A DNA stretch of 64,000 nt from Flavobacteriales bacterium UBA2669 (GTDB taxonomy: Bacteria > Bacteroidota > Bacteroidia > Flavobacteriales_E > Vicingaceae). Where the stretch lies: the NCBI GenBank assembly GCA_002359215.1, contig DEMN01000012.1:483782-547781 (forward strand), read 5' to 3'. Position numbers and translations under genes: made by a program. Positions 15,278 through 24,493 of the stretch are shown here, piece after piece (position 1 is the stretch's first letter; every line of letters starts with the position of its first letter). A model generated the notes under the pieces. The model ran no database searches, was not told the origin of the DNA, and was given only the letters and a program-made list of their open reading frames with translations.

Positions 15278-16036
15278 TTATTTTTCTAAGTCCATTGGGT
15301 TTGCCCACTTCCAATCAGCTCTATAATTGGGATCAAGAATTACAAAGTGATTTTCTATTAAGTCCTGACACGTTTTTAAATTTTGTTCTAATGTCTTAAC
15401 ATCTAAAGGTGATAATTCGAATGAAAATGATTCTTTAAATGTTGTTTTTCTATCAGCTACAAAAACTTCAATTGTTCCATCATATTTTCCCGCTTTCCAA
15501 GGGAAATGATTTTTGAATAAATTATTAAAGTCATTGTACTCTTTAGTGGTTTTGATTTGAGTATGATCAGTTTCGTTGCTTGTTAGATTTATGTAAGTTT
15601 CATTAGTGGCTGAAAAGAGTTTTGAATATTCTTCCTTAAACTTCTTATTTTGGAACCCTACCTTTTTTTCTGTTAAAGTTTCAGTAGGGACTTTAATAGC
15701 TATCGCTTTTTGATTCTTTTTGTAAGGAATGATTCCACTTTCAGGAATGTCCATTTCTAATAATATTTCTTCAAACCATTCCCAATGAAAAACTGAAGTT
15801 TCGTTCTTTTCATGTCTAATAGTTAACTGAACTTTTTTTATGAACGCATCTTTATGTTCAGCAGAGAAAGCCATATTTAGATTAACAATAGGTCCGTGTG
15901 AGGTAAACCCTATTTCAAGTTCTTTATGGTTTAATATTTCAACTTGTGTTTTAGTAAACAGCTTGTTCATCCAAATAGCCATTGGATAAACCCAAGCAAA
16001 TGCACCAATTATTGCTAATATTTCGAACAAATCCAT
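15278..16036 (-). CDS. Orphan membrane-anchored protein
   Basis: No family recognised. 252 residues: a hydrophobic N-terminal helix (about 3-22) followed by a mixed, soluble domain (ELEIGFTSHGPIVNLNMAFS...) that ends DPNYRADWKWANPMD. It appears to be a single-pass membrane protein. It is followed 3' by the attC-like hairpin and lies 190 bp from the end of dnaK on the same strand, with the dnaK terminator between, so it has its own promoter, not identified. Confidence 0.6.
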   Translation of the reverse strand: MDLFEILAIIGAFAWVYPMAIWMNKLFTKTQVEILNHKELEIGFTSHGPIVNLNMAFSAEHKDAFIKKVQLTIRHEKNETSVFHWEWFEEILLEMDIPESGIIPYKKNQKAIAIKVPTETLTEKKVGFQNKKFKEEYSKLFSATNETYINLTSNETDHTQIKTTKEYNDFNNLFKNHFPWKAGKYDGTIEVFVADRKTTFKESFSFELSPLDVKTLEQNLKTCQDLIENHFVILDPNYRADWKWANPMDLEK

Positions 16037-16171
16037 TTATATTCTTTTAATTTCTAATAACTTATTTATATCCTCAGTTTTTAGTTAAATAGTTGAGTTT
16101 TATTTCCCTCCAAATTTATTCAAAATAGCTTGTTAATCAAATAGATGTTAATAACTACTGAATAAATAAAA

Positions 16172-16201
16172 AAATCCCTGCTAATTGCTTAACAGGGATT
16201 T
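16172..16201 (-). terminator. dnaK terminator
   Basis: A 9-bp stem AAATCCCTG / CAGGGATTT (arms 16172-16180 and 16193-16201) is followed on the minus strand by a T-rich run. It lies 25 bp past the dnaK stop. Confidence 0.75.
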
Positions 16202-16226
16202 CAGGTTAACTATTTACTATGAAAAA

Positions 16227-18149
16227 TTATTTGTTGTTATCGTCTGAGTCAGTTACTTCTTCAAAGTCAACATCGGTAACTTCATCGCTACCATTTTCAC
16301 CAGAAGTATTTCCAGCACTTTCAGCGCCTTCTGCTCCTCCGGCTTGTTGTTGAGCGTTGTACATCTCTTGAGAAGCAGCTTGGAAAACCGTGTTTAGTTT
16401 TTCAATTCCTGCTTTACAAGCGTCAACATCTTTAGCTTCGTGTGCTTTTTTCAGTTCAGCTAAAGCATCCTCAATAGGTTGCTTTTTGTCAGCCGGCAAT
16501 TTGTCGCCATAATCTTTCAATTGTTTTTCTGTTTGGAAGATTAAGCTATCTGCTTGGTTCATAGTTTCAGCAGTTTCTTTTGCTTTTTTATCTGCATCAG
16601 CATTTTCTTCCGCTTCACGCTTCATTCTTGCAATTTCTTCTTCACTTAATCCGGAAGAAGCTTCAATTCTAATGCTTTGTTCTTTACCGGTAGCTTTATC
16701 TTTAGCAGAAATATTCATAATTCCGTTAGCATCAATATCAAAGGTTACTTCAATTTGAGGTACGCCTCTTGGTGCCGGTGGAATGTCAGTCAATTGAAAT
16801 CTTCCTAACGATTTGTTGTCAGCAGCCATTGGTCTTTCTCCTTGTAATACATGGATATCTACCGCTGGTTGGTTGTCAGATGCTGTAGAGAAAGTCTCCG
16901 ATTTTTTAGTTGGGATAGTAGTGTTGGCTTCAATTAATTTAGTCATTACACCACCCATGGTTTCAATTCCTAATGATAGAGGAGTAACATCTAACAACAA
17001 TACATCTTTAACTTCTCCGGTTAATACACCACCTTGAATGGCTGCACCAATAGCAACTACTTCATCAGGGTTTACTCCTTTAGAAGGCTCTTTTCCGAAG
17101 AATGATTTTACTGCTTCTTGTATAGCAGGGATTCTGGTAGAACCACCGACTAAAATTACTTCGTTGATGTCTTTTGCACTGTATCCTGCACTTTTTAGCG
17201 CAGTTTTACATGGCTCAATAGTTCTTTTAATTAACTCATCTGCCAATTGTTCAAACTTAGCTTTTGATAAGGTTTTTACCAAGTGTTTAGGTCCTGAAGC
17301 AGTAGCGGTAACGTAAGGCAAGTTAATTTCTGTAGAGCTGGTGCTAGAAAGTTCTACTTTAGCTTTCTCAGCAGCTTCTTTTAGCCTTTGTAATGCCATT
17401 GGGTCATCTCTAAGGTCAATACTTTCAGCAGCTTTAAATTCATCTGCTAACCAATCAATGATTACTTGGTCAAAATCATCACCACCAAGGTGGGTATCTC
17501 CATCAGTAGATTTTACTTCAAAAACACCATCACCTAATTCAAGAATAGAAACGTCATGTGTTCCACCACCACAGTCGAACACTACAATTTTCATGTCTTG
17601 AGATTTTTTATCTAAACCGTAAGCTAAAGCAGCAGCGGTAGGCTCGTTAATGATTCTTTTTACTTTTAATCCGGCAATTTCTCCGGCTTCTTTTGTAGCC
17701 TGACGTTGAGCATCGTTAAAGTACGCAGGTACAGTAATTACTGCTTCACTAACAGATTGTCCTAAGTAATCTTCAGCGGTTTTTTTCATTTTTTGCAATA
17801 CCATTGCTGAAATTTCTTGCGGTGTATATAATCTGTCGTCAATTTTTACTCTTGGCGTATTATTTTCCCCTTTTACTACTTCGTAAGAAGCTCTTTTTAT
17901 TTCGCTAGCTACTTGGTCGAATGAATTCCCCATAAATCTTTTAATAGAAGATATGGTTTTGGTTGGGTTGGTAATAGCTTGTCTTTTAGCAGGATCTCCA
18001 ACAGTTCTTTCTCCGCCCTCTAAAAAAGCAACGATAGAAGGGGTAGTTCTTTTTCCTTCAGCATTAGGGATAACAACCGGCTCGTTACCTTCCATTACAG
18101 AAACACATGAATTGGTTGTTCCTAAGTCTATTCCTATTATTTTACTCAT
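16227..18149 (-). CDS. dnaK: Chaperone protein DnaK (Hsp70)
   Basis: ATP-dependent chaperone of 640 residues. The N-terminal ATPase starts IGIDLGTTNSCV, with phosphate-binding motifs AYGLDKK, VFDCGGGTHDVS and GGSTRIP. The substrate-binding domain begins near LLLDVTPLSLGIETMGG, followed by the helical lid and a Gly/Glu-rich acidic tail ending DVDFEEVTDSDDNNK. I place the start at the ATG at 18149, because the upstream ATG at 18227 would add 26 non-conserved residues. It stands alone, without grpE or dnaJ. A possible -7 box (TATCCTTTG, one base too long) lies at 18197-18205. No CIRCE element is visible upstream. Confidence 0.98.
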   Translation of the reverse strand: MSKIIGIDLGTTNSCVSVMEGNEPVVIPNAEGKRTTPSIVAFLEGGERTVGDPAKRQAITNPTKTISSIKRFMGNSFDQVASEIKRASYEVVKGENNTPRVKIDDRLYTPQEISAMVLQKMKKTAEDYLGQSVSEAVITVPAYFNDAQRQATKEAGEIAGLKVKRIINEPTAAALAYGLDKKSQDMKIVVFDCGGGTHDVSILELGDGVFEVKSTDGDTHLGGDDFDQVIIDWLADEFKAAESIDLRDDPMALQRLKEAAEKAKVELSSTSSTEINLPYVTATASGPKHLVKTLSKAKFEQLADELIKRTIEPCKTALKSAGYSAKDINEVILVGGSTRIPAIQEAVKSFFGKEPSKGVNPDEVVAIGAAIQGGVLTGEVKDVLLLDVTPLSLGIETMGGVMTKLIEANTTIPTKKSETFSTASDNQPAVDIHVLQGERPMAADNKSLGRFQLTDIPPAPRGVPQIEVTFDIDANGIMNISAKDKATGKEQSIRIEASSGLSEEEIARMKREAEENADADKKAKETAETMNQADSLIFQTEKQLKDYGDKLPADKKQPIEDALAELKKAHEAKDVDACKAGIEKLNTVFQAASQEMYNAQQQAGGAEGAESAGNTSGENGSDEVTDVDFEEVTDSDDNNK

Positions 18150-18240
18150 GATATTAGTTTTTATTAGTTTAAAAATTATTTTCGAAAAGGAATAGTCAAA
18201 GGATATGCCATTGGTTTTTAACAGCATTTTCTTGAAAATA

Positions 18241-18279
18241 TGTCAGCCATTAACCGAAATTACCGATTAATGGCTGACA
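18241..18279. terminator. Long inverted repeat between the PorE-like gene and dnaK
   Basis: A perfect 13-bp inverted repeat (TGTCAGCCATTAA at 18241-18253, complement at 18267-18279) with a 13-nt loop. On the minus strand it is followed by TATTTTC. It lies 85 bp after the stop of the OmpA-family gene, so a terminator is the simplest reading. It could also be a control element for dnaK. Confidence 0.5.
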
Positions 18280-18363
18280 ATTTTATGACAATAAGACAGA
18301 AATGAACTTGGTTTAGAAGTTTAATAGGGGATAAGTTTAGAAGAAAAACTAAATTAACTAAAC

Positions 18364-20499
18364 TTATTTGCTCAAAATCTTAAACTCTGTTCTTCTGTTT
18401 TCTTGATGAGCTGCTTCTTTGTCTTCTTCAAACTTAAGTTTAGCAATTTCTGCATCTGTAATTACCAAACGAGACTCTCCGTAACCTTTAGAAACTAATC
18501 TGTCGGCAGCAATTCCATTTTTAACCAAATAATCTACACAAGATTGAGCTCTTTTTTGAGATAAGTCTTCGTTGTATTTATCTCCACCTCTTGAATCGGT
18601 ATGTGCAGAAAGCTCAATTTTAATGGTTGGATTTTCGTTAAGTAATTTAACCAATCGGTCTAACTCATTTTTAGAAGCGTCTCTAAGTGTAGCTTTATTG
18701 TAATCGTAGAAAATGTTTTTTAAGACAATGATACTTCCGATATCAATTTTCTTAAGTTCAATATTTCTTTCTACTTCTTGGTAAGCTGCAGACTCAGGAA
18801 TGTTAAAGTTCTCCGAGTGGAACAAATAGCTTTCTTTTCTGATAATTAAACCATAGTTTTTCCCTGAAGGAAGAGAAACCAAGTACTTACCGGTACTTTC
18901 GTTAGATTCAAAAGTGGCTAAGGTAACGTTTGCTTCCACATCAACTAACTCAATGCTTGCACCAAGTGGTTGTTTGGTTTTTTCATCGCTGATAATACCT
19001 TTAAGAATAGTAATTTTTTTAGCATCGGTATTTACTGCTTTTTCAATTACTTTTTCACTTACAGGTTTAGCAATAGAGGCTAATAAGTTATCTTCAGAGC
19101 TAATTTGCATCGGTTTTTCAGGACCTAAGAAAGTAATCATATAGATATCTTTTTCACCGTATCCATCAGATTTGAATGAAGAATAATAACCTCTTCTTCC
19201 GCTTGAGTTAATAATGAAGAATACATCATCATCAACAGTATTAATAGGGTAGCCTAAGTTTTTTGGTTCGCTCCAACTTCCGTTGGCTTGTTTTTCTGAA
19301 ACAAAAATATCGTAGCCACCCATGCTTTTATGTCCTTGAGAAGAGAAATAAAGTGTTTTACCATCTGGATGAATTAACACAGACTCTTCGTTATATTTAG
19401 TATTAATGTCTGGTCCTAAGTTTTGAGCGGGTCCCCAATCTTGTAATTTTTCATCCCAATTGGTAACATAAATATCACGCATACCAAATCCACCATCAGG
19501 TTTATTGCTTACAAAATACAAGGTTTTTCCATCACTAGAATAACTGGCAGAAGATTCGTGGTATTTGGTGTTGATGTTTTTATTCATCTTTTTTGGTTTC
19601 GACCAAGAAGTTCCGATTAACTTGGTTTCATAAAGATTTCCATCCCCTTTATCATCAATATAAATAATCATGCTTTGAGCATCTGGAGCAACAGCAACTG
19701 TAGCATCATGCTGGTCGGTATTTACGGGAGGTCCTAAATTTTCAGGAGCAGACCATCTACCATTTATTTTTTTTGAGATGTAAATGTCTTCAAAATATTC
19801 GTTTAACCCTAAGTCTATATTACCTCCAGTAGTGGTATTTCTTCTGGAAGTAAACATCATTACCGACTCATCCGCATTAATGATAGCCCCGTATTCAGGA
19901 TATTTTGAGTTAACAATACCACCAAAATTATCGATAAAAACTCTTACAGGGTTAGCTACTAACTCTTTGGCTGTTTTGCATTGCTCTATTCTTCTCATTA
20001 GATCTTCCAACTCAGCAGGATTTTTAGCTGCAACAGCTTTGTGTTTTTCAAAAGAAGCAATGGCTTTATCAAAATTCATGGTAATGTGATAAGCTCTTCC
20101 TAAATGGTAATGTATATCAGGAGCTACATTCGGATTTAATTTTAAGGCTTTTTCTAGGTGAGGAACGCTTTCTTCTTTATAAACGGAAGAAACCAAATAA
20201 CATCTACCAATTTTATAATTCAGTTGAGAATTGTTCGGATTAAAAGTATTGGCTTTTACTAAAAAAGGTAAAGCTTCTCTGTAGTAAGAAGCTCTAATTT
20301 TATATTCATTAGAATTGTCATCTAGATATTCCGGAGACATTAATGTAAATGTTTTTTCACCTGTTTTAAGGTTTTCTTCAGCTTCTTTAAAAGCATCTTT
20401 TTGTTCTTTAAATAACTTTTTATCAAAAGGAGTGTCTTGTTGTGCTTTTACTGCAAAAGTGAAAACAAAAACTAATAAACTGATAAATATATGTTTCAT
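18364..20499 (-). CDS. TPR-PD40-CRD-OmpA envelope protein (PorE-like architecture)
   Basis: 711 residues with a signal peptide (about 1-19). Then come TPR-like helices (about 50-155), a PD40 beta-propeller (about 180-460, with MMFTSRRNTTTGG and LYFSSQGHKSMGGYDIFVSEK), a carboxypeptidase-regulatory-like domain (about 505-575), and a C-terminal OmpA domain (about 595-705, with AHTDSRGGDKYNEDLSQKRA) that should bind peptidoglycan. This domain order is that of PorE, a type IX secretion accessory protein, but Bacteroidota carry several such paralogues. It should link the outer membrane to peptidoglycan. It is flanked by a TPR gene upstream and a long inverted repeat downstream. Confidence 0.85.
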   Translation of the reverse strand: MKHIFISLLVFVFTFAVKAQQDTPFDKKLFKEQKDAFKEAEENLKTGEKTFTLMSPEYLDDNSNEYKIRASYYREALPFLVKANTFNPNNSQLNYKIGRCYLVSSVYKEESVPHLEKALKLNPNVAPDIHYHLGRAYHITMNFDKAIASFEKHKAVAAKNPAELEDLMRRIEQCKTAKELVANPVRVFIDNFGGIVNSKYPEYGAIINADESVMMFTSRRNTTTGGNIDLGLNEYFEDIYISKKINGRWSAPENLGPPVNTDQHDATVAVAPDAQSMIIYIDDKGDGNLYETKLIGTSWSKPKKMNKNINTKYHESSASYSSDGKTLYFVSNKPDGGFGMRDIYVTNWDEKLQDWGPAQNLGPDINTKYNEESVLIHPDGKTLYFSSQGHKSMGGYDIFVSEKQANGSWSEPKNLGYPINTVDDDVFFIINSSGRRGYYSSFKSDGYGEKDIYMITFLGPEKPMQISSEDNLLASIAKPVSEKVIEKAVNTDAKKITILKGIISDEKTKQPLGASIELVDVEANVTLATFESNESTGKYLVSLPSGKNYGLIIRKESYLFHSENFNIPESAAYQEVERNIELKKIDIGSIIVLKNIFYDYNKATLRDASKNELDRLVKLLNENPTIKIELSAHTDSRGGDKYNEDLSQKRAQSCVDYLVKNGIAADRLVSKGYGESRLVITDAEIAKLKFEEDKEAAHQENRRTEFKILSK

Positions 20500-20553
20500 A
20501 AGATTGTTTTTAATTTGAGAGATGTAAAATATATTGTTTTTTTTTAAGATGAA

Positions 20554-21612
20554 TTAGTTACAAATTTGTTGAGAAAAGGCTTTACCATTTTTTAAACCTA
20601 ACTCAGCAGCTTTGTTCCAATCTTCGCAAGCTTTATCTTCTTTTCTGAGCATTTCGTATGCAATACCTCTGTTAAGATAGGCAGCGGCATAATTTTTATC
20701 TAATGAAATGGCTTTATCGCAATCTGCTACAGCACCTTCATAATCTTTTAATTTATATTTAGCCGAAGCTCTATTATTAAAAGCATAAGCATATTTTGGA
20801 TTTAACATAATGGTTTCGTCAAAATCTTTAATAGCATCTTTATAATCACCTTTTTCGAGTTTTGCCAAGCCTCTGTTGTTGTAAGCAATAAAATAATTTT
20901 CGTTTAAGAAAATAGCTTTTGAATAGCTTTTAATAGCCAATTCATATTCGCCATTGGCACGGTAAGCACTACCTAAATTGTTATGAACGAAGCTAAGTTT
21001 TCCATCAACCATTAATGCTTTTTCGTAGTCTTTTATAGCTCCTTTAATGTCGTTTAGTTGCTTTTTAGCACTTCCTCTATCGTTAAAAGCATAAGCGTAA
21101 TCGGGTTTGTTTTTTATAGCATTGTCGTATTCAGCAATAGCTTCTTTAAATTTATTATCAAGAAAATAAATGGTTCCTTTATAGTAATAAGCATCTGCAT
21201 GTGTGGGGTCAATTTCTGTAGCTCGGTTAAAATCTTTTAATGCTGCTTCAGAATTTCCTAATTCGTAATAAGAACGACCTCTTAAAAAATGAGCATTAGT
21301 AGAATCAGGGTTTATTTCAACTGCTTTATCGAAATCTAAAATTGCATTTTTATAATCTTTTAGTTGAAACTTTACAGAGCCTCTGTTAAAATAAGCTTTT
21401 TCAAAGGTAGGGAAAAGTTCTATGGCTTGAGTAAAGCTTTCTATAGCACCATTTAAATTATGGCTATTAGCCTGGTTAATTCCACTATTATAAAGTTCCA
21501 TTGCTTTTCCTTCTGAAAGGGCAGATGTATCACCAACGATAACATCTTGTGCAATTATGTTTGTTGAGATTAATAGGAAAGCAACTTGTAAACAAAGTTT
21601 TATTTTTTTCAT
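20554..21612 (-). CDS. Secreted or periplasmic TPR protein
   Basis: 352 residues. A signal peptide (about 1-20, MKKIKLCLQVAFLLISTNIIAQ) is followed by about nine consecutive 34-residue TPR units with the pattern AY-NRG-AK--L-DY--AI-D---AI-L-P. I choose the ATG at 21612; a longer in-frame start at 21693 would place an unconserved, hydrophobic 27 residues before the signal peptide and would abut the divergent prmC start. TPR arrays mediate protein contacts; the partner is unknown. It lies 54 bp upstream of the PorE-like gene on the same strand and may be co-transcribed. Confidence 0.85.
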   Translation of the reverse strand: MKKIKLCLQVAFLLISTNIIAQDVIVGDTSALSEGKAMELYNSGINQANSHNLNGAIESFTQAIELFPTFEKAYFNRGSVKFQLKDYKNAILDFDKAVEINPDSTNAHFLRGRSYYELGNSEAALKDFNRATEIDPTHADAYYYKGTIYFLDNKFKEAIAEYDNAIKNKPDYAYAFNDRGSAKKQLNDIKGAIKDYEKALMVDGKLSFVHNNLGSAYRANGEYELAIKSYSKAIFLNENYFIAYNNRGLAKLEKGDYKDAIKDFDETIMLNPKYAYAFNNRASAKYKLKDYEGAVADCDKAISLDKNYAAAYLNRGIAYEMLRKEDKACEDWNKAAELGLKNGKAFSQQICN

Positions 21613-21692
21613 ATAATTTGGTTTAAGAGTTTTGTAAAAATAAGTAGCTAAAATTATAATATTTATGCCAATTTTACAAAAAAATAATAACA

Positions 21693-22556
21693 ATGAAGAT
21701 TTCTTCCAATGAATTAGGCAGTGTAGTGACTTATTTTAAAAGTGAATTGGCTTCTTTTTACGATAAAAATGAGTTGGAAAGTATGCTTTATATCCTTTTT
21801 CAGCATTATTTTGGAGTAACTAAAACAGCTATTATTCTTAATAAAGATAGAAAACTTTCTGAATCGGATTTGTTGTTGGTGATTTATGCAGTAAAGGAGC
21901 TGAAAAAATATAAACCTTTAGCTTATATTATTGGCGAATGGGAGTTTTTCGGATTGTCTTTTTTTGTTAATGAGTATGTGCTTATTCCCCGACCTGAAAC
22001 AGAAGAATTGGTTCAATTAATTATAAATGATTACGATAATCATCCACCTAACAATATATTAGATATCGGTAGTGGTAGTGGTTGTATTGCATTGAGTTTA
22101 AAATATCATTTTAAAAATGCAACGGTAACTGCTTGGGATATTTCTAATGAAGTTTTAAAAGTTATTGATAGAAATGCGAAGAACTTACAGCTAGAAATTA
22201 AAATAAATAAAGTAGATGCGTTATCTAATCCGGATGTAAATGTAAAATATGATGTAATAGTAAGCAACCCACCTTATATTACGAATAAAGAACAAGACCA
22301 AATGCACAGTAATGTGCTTGATTATGAACCTCATTTAGCGTTGTTTGTTCCCGATGAAAATCCGTTGCTTTTTTATGAGAGAATTGCAAACATTGCGGTT
22401 AAGCATCTTAATAAAAATGGAAGTTTATATGTGGAAATAAATGAGCAATTTGGAGATGAAGTAGGATTACTTTTCAACAAAAAAGGTCTTAATAAGGTAG
22501 AAATAGTTAAGGATATTAATGATAAAAATAGAATGGTTAAAGCAGTATTAAGCTGA
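21693..22556 (+). CDS. prmC: Peptide chain release factor N5-glutamine methyltransferase
   Basis: Methylates the Gln of the GGQ motif in release factors using S-adenosylmethionine. 287 residues, the usual length. It has an N-terminal helical domain, then a Rossmann methyltransferase fold with ILDIGSGSGCIAL, and the substrate-Gln-binding NPPY motif at residues 192-195 (VSNPPYIT). The preceding RPETEELV motif is also conserved in PrmC. The gene diverges from the TPR gene, with about 80 bp between starts. Confidence 0.95.
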   Translation: MKISSNELGSVVTYFKSELASFYDKNELESMLYILFQHYFGVTKTAIILNKDRKLSESDLLLVIYAVKELKKYKPLAYIIGEWEFFGLSFFVNEYVLIPRPETEELVQLIINDYDNHPPNNILDIGSGSGCIALSLKYHFKNATVTAWDISNEVLKVIDRNAKNLQLEIKINKVDALSNPDVNVKYDVIVSNPPYITNKEQDQMHSNVLDYEPHLALFVPDENPLLFYERIANIAVKHLNKNGSLYVEINEQFGDEVGLLFNKKGLNKVEIVKDINDKNRMVKAVLS

Positions 22557-22660
22557 TTGAAAGTTAAAAATGATATGCTAATTAAATCTACATTAATAAG
22601 TTTTTAATAAAATCTTGTTTTTTGTATTTAAAAGTCATTTTATTTTAAGTTGATAATGCT

Positions 22661-22668
22661 TACTTTCG
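22661..22668 (+). promoter_or_regulatory. etfBA promoter -7 box
   Basis: TACTTTCG differs from TAnnTTTG by one base and lies 51 bp before the etfB ATG in a 163-bp intergenic stretch. No convincing -33 box is visible. Confidence 0.35.
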
Positions 22669-22719
22669 TAACTTGAATTTTAGAAATAAATAATATATAA
22701 ATTTTTTAAAGAATAGATA

Positions 22720-23460
22720 ATGAAAATAATTGTGTGTATTAGTAAGGCTCCGGATACCACATCAAAAATTGCTTTTACGGATGGTAATTCAAAGTTTGAT
22801 GAGAACGGAGTACAATTTATTGTTAATCCTTATGATGAATGGTATGCTTTAGTGAGAGCATTAGAGTTGAAAGAAGCAAATGGAGGTAGTGTTACTGTAT
22901 TAAATGTTGGTGATGCTTCAAATGATGCTATTATTAGAAAAGCGTTGGCTATCGGAGCAGATGATGCTGTGAGAATTGATGCTCCAACGCAAGATGCACT
23001 TTTTGTTGCAAAACAAATAGCTAATTATGTAAAAGAAAATAACCCAGATATGGTTTTGTTAGGCAAAGAAACTATAGATTACAATGGTTCACAAGTAGGA
23101 GGAATGGTTGCTGCAATTTTAGATATGCCTTATGTTTCATTGGCTAGTAAATTAGATATGAATGGAACAACAGCAACAATAGAAAGAGAAATTGAGGGTG
23201 GAGTAGAAGTGATAGAAACATCTACACCATTTGTGTTAAGTGCAGCTAAGGGGATGGCAGAGGCTCGTATTCCAAATATGAGAGGAATTATGGCTGCCAG
23301 AACAAAGCCTTTAAATGTGGTTGCTGCTATTGCTGCTGATAATGCTACAGAAATAAAAAGTTTCTCGTTGCCACCGGCTAAAACAGGCTGTAAGTATGTT
23401 GATGCAGATAATGTGGAACAATTAATAGACTTATTACACAACGAAGCTAAAGCTATTTAA
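22720..23460 (+). CDS. etfB: Electron transfer flavoprotein subunit beta
   Basis: Forms the ETF heterodimer that carries electrons from acyl-CoA dehydrogenases to the quinone pool. 246 residues with MKIIVCISKAPDT at the N-terminus, the AMP-binding region GADDAVRIDAP and GKETIDYNGSQVGGMVAAIL, and the recognition-loop stretch LSAAKGMAEARIPNMRGIMAA. The alpha subunit follows 26 bp later. Acyl-CoA dehydrogenase genes are not in this window. Confidence 0.96.
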   Translation: MKIIVCISKAPDTTSKIAFTDGNSKFDENGVQFIVNPYDEWYALVRALELKEANGGSVTVLNVGDASNDAIIRKALAIGADDAVRIDAPTQDALFVAKQIANYVKENNPDMVLLGKETIDYNGSQVGGMVAAILDMPYVSLASKLDMNGTTATIEREIEGGVEVIETSTPFVLSAAKGMAEARIPNMRGIMAARTKPLNVVAAIAADNATEIKSFSLPPAKTGCKYVDADNVEQLIDLLHNEAKAI

Positions 23461-23486
23461 TAAACTATTTAAACCTTAATAAAGAT

Positions 23487-24434
23487 ATGTCAGTTTTAAT
23501 ATATACAGATTCCGCAGACGGAACACTTACAAAAAATGCTTTTGAAGCAGCTAATTATGGTGCCTTATTAGCTAAAAAAGAAGGTAAAACAGCAACTGCA
23601 GTTGTTGTTGGTGAAGCTAGTGATATTGAAAAGTTAGGAGCTTATGGTATTACTAAAGTATTACATGTAAATGATACAGCGTTAAATAATTTTGATCCAC
23701 AAAGAAATGCGGCAATTATTGCTCAAGCTGTAACTAAAGAAAATGCAACAACAATTATATTTCCTCATGATTATTCAGGGAAAGCAACCGCTCCAATGTT
23801 GGCAGCAAAATTAGATGCAGGATTAGTTACAGGTGCAGTAGCACTTCCTGAAGGGAATACAGTAAGAAAAGCAGTTTTTTCAGGAAAAGCTTTTGCAGAT
23901 GTAGAAATAAAAACAGCAATAAAAATCATTTCTGTATTACCAAATGCAGTAGATAAACAAATAGGTGAAGGAAGTGTTGCAGTAGAAAATTTTTCTTGTG
24001 AAATACCAACAACGAGATTAACAGTAAAAGAAGTTAAAAAAGCTTCAACAGAACTATCACTAACGGAAGCAGATATTGTGGTTTCAGCAGGTAGAGGACT
24101 AAAAGGTCCTGAAAATTGGGGAATGATTGAAGAATTAGCTCAAGAACTAGGAGCTGCTACAGCTTGTTCTAGACCTGTGGCTGATATCGGTTGGAGGCCT
24201 CACCATGAACATGTTGGACAAACAGGAATTGCTATCAGACCAAATTTATATATAGCTATTGGTATTTCAGGAGCCATACAACATTTAGCTGGAGTAAACG
24301 GAAGTAAAACTATAGTAGTTATTAATACTGATCCGGAAGCTCCTTTCTTTAAGGCAGCGGATTACGGTATTGTTGGAGATGCTTTTGAAGTAGTACCTAA
24401 AATGATAGCTGCAGTAAAAAAACTTAAAGGCTAA
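23487..24434 (+). CDS. etfA: Electron transfer flavoprotein subunit alpha
   Basis: 315 residues, the normal length. The C-terminal FAD domain carries VSAGRGLKGPENWGMIEELA, the FAD-contacting SRPVADIGWRPHHEHVGQTG, and AIGISGAIQHLAGV followed by INTDPEAPFFKAADYGIVGDAFEVVP. It should pair with the beta subunit upstream. A terminator follows at 24450-24485, so etfBA is probably a two-gene operon. Confidence 0.96.
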   Translation: MSVLIYTDSADGTLTKNAFEAANYGALLAKKEGKTATAVVVGEASDIEKLGAYGITKVLHVNDTALNNFDPQRNAAIIAQAVTKENATTIIFPHDYSGKATAPMLAAKLDAGLVTGAVALPEGNTVRKAVFSGKAFADVEIKTAIKIISVLPNAVDKQIGEGSVAVENFSCEIPTTRLTVKEVKKASTELSLTEADIVVSAGRGLKGPENWGMIEELAQELGAATACSRPVADIGWRPHHEHVGQTGIAIRPNLYIAIGISGAIQHLAGVNGSKTIVVINTDPEAPFFKAADYGIVGDAFEVVPKMIAAVKKLKG

Positions 24435-24449
24435 TTTGTGAACTTTGAC

Positions 24450-24485
24450 AAGAGGATAAGTTTTTATATTGTCCTCTTTTTTTAT
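24450..24485 (+). terminator. Terminator after etfBA
   Basis: A stem of about 7 bp (AAGAGGA / TCCTCTT, arms near 24450-24456 and 24472-24478) is followed by a T-run that reaches 24483. Confidence 0.55.
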
Positions 24486-24493
24486 TTTACCAG

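Noticed and set aside
16813..18195. Long plus-strand open frames opposite dnaK
   Set aside because: Shadows caused by dnaK codon use; no start signals or known domains.
18150..18227. 26-residue N-terminal extension of DnaK
   Set aside because: DnaK begins IGIDLGTT after Met-Ser-Lys; the extension is unconserved and covers the probable promoter region.
18150..18363. CIRCE-type heat-shock operator upstream of dnaK
   Set aside because: The inverted repeat there (TGTCAGCCATTAA) does not match TTAGCACTC-N9-GAGTGCTAA.
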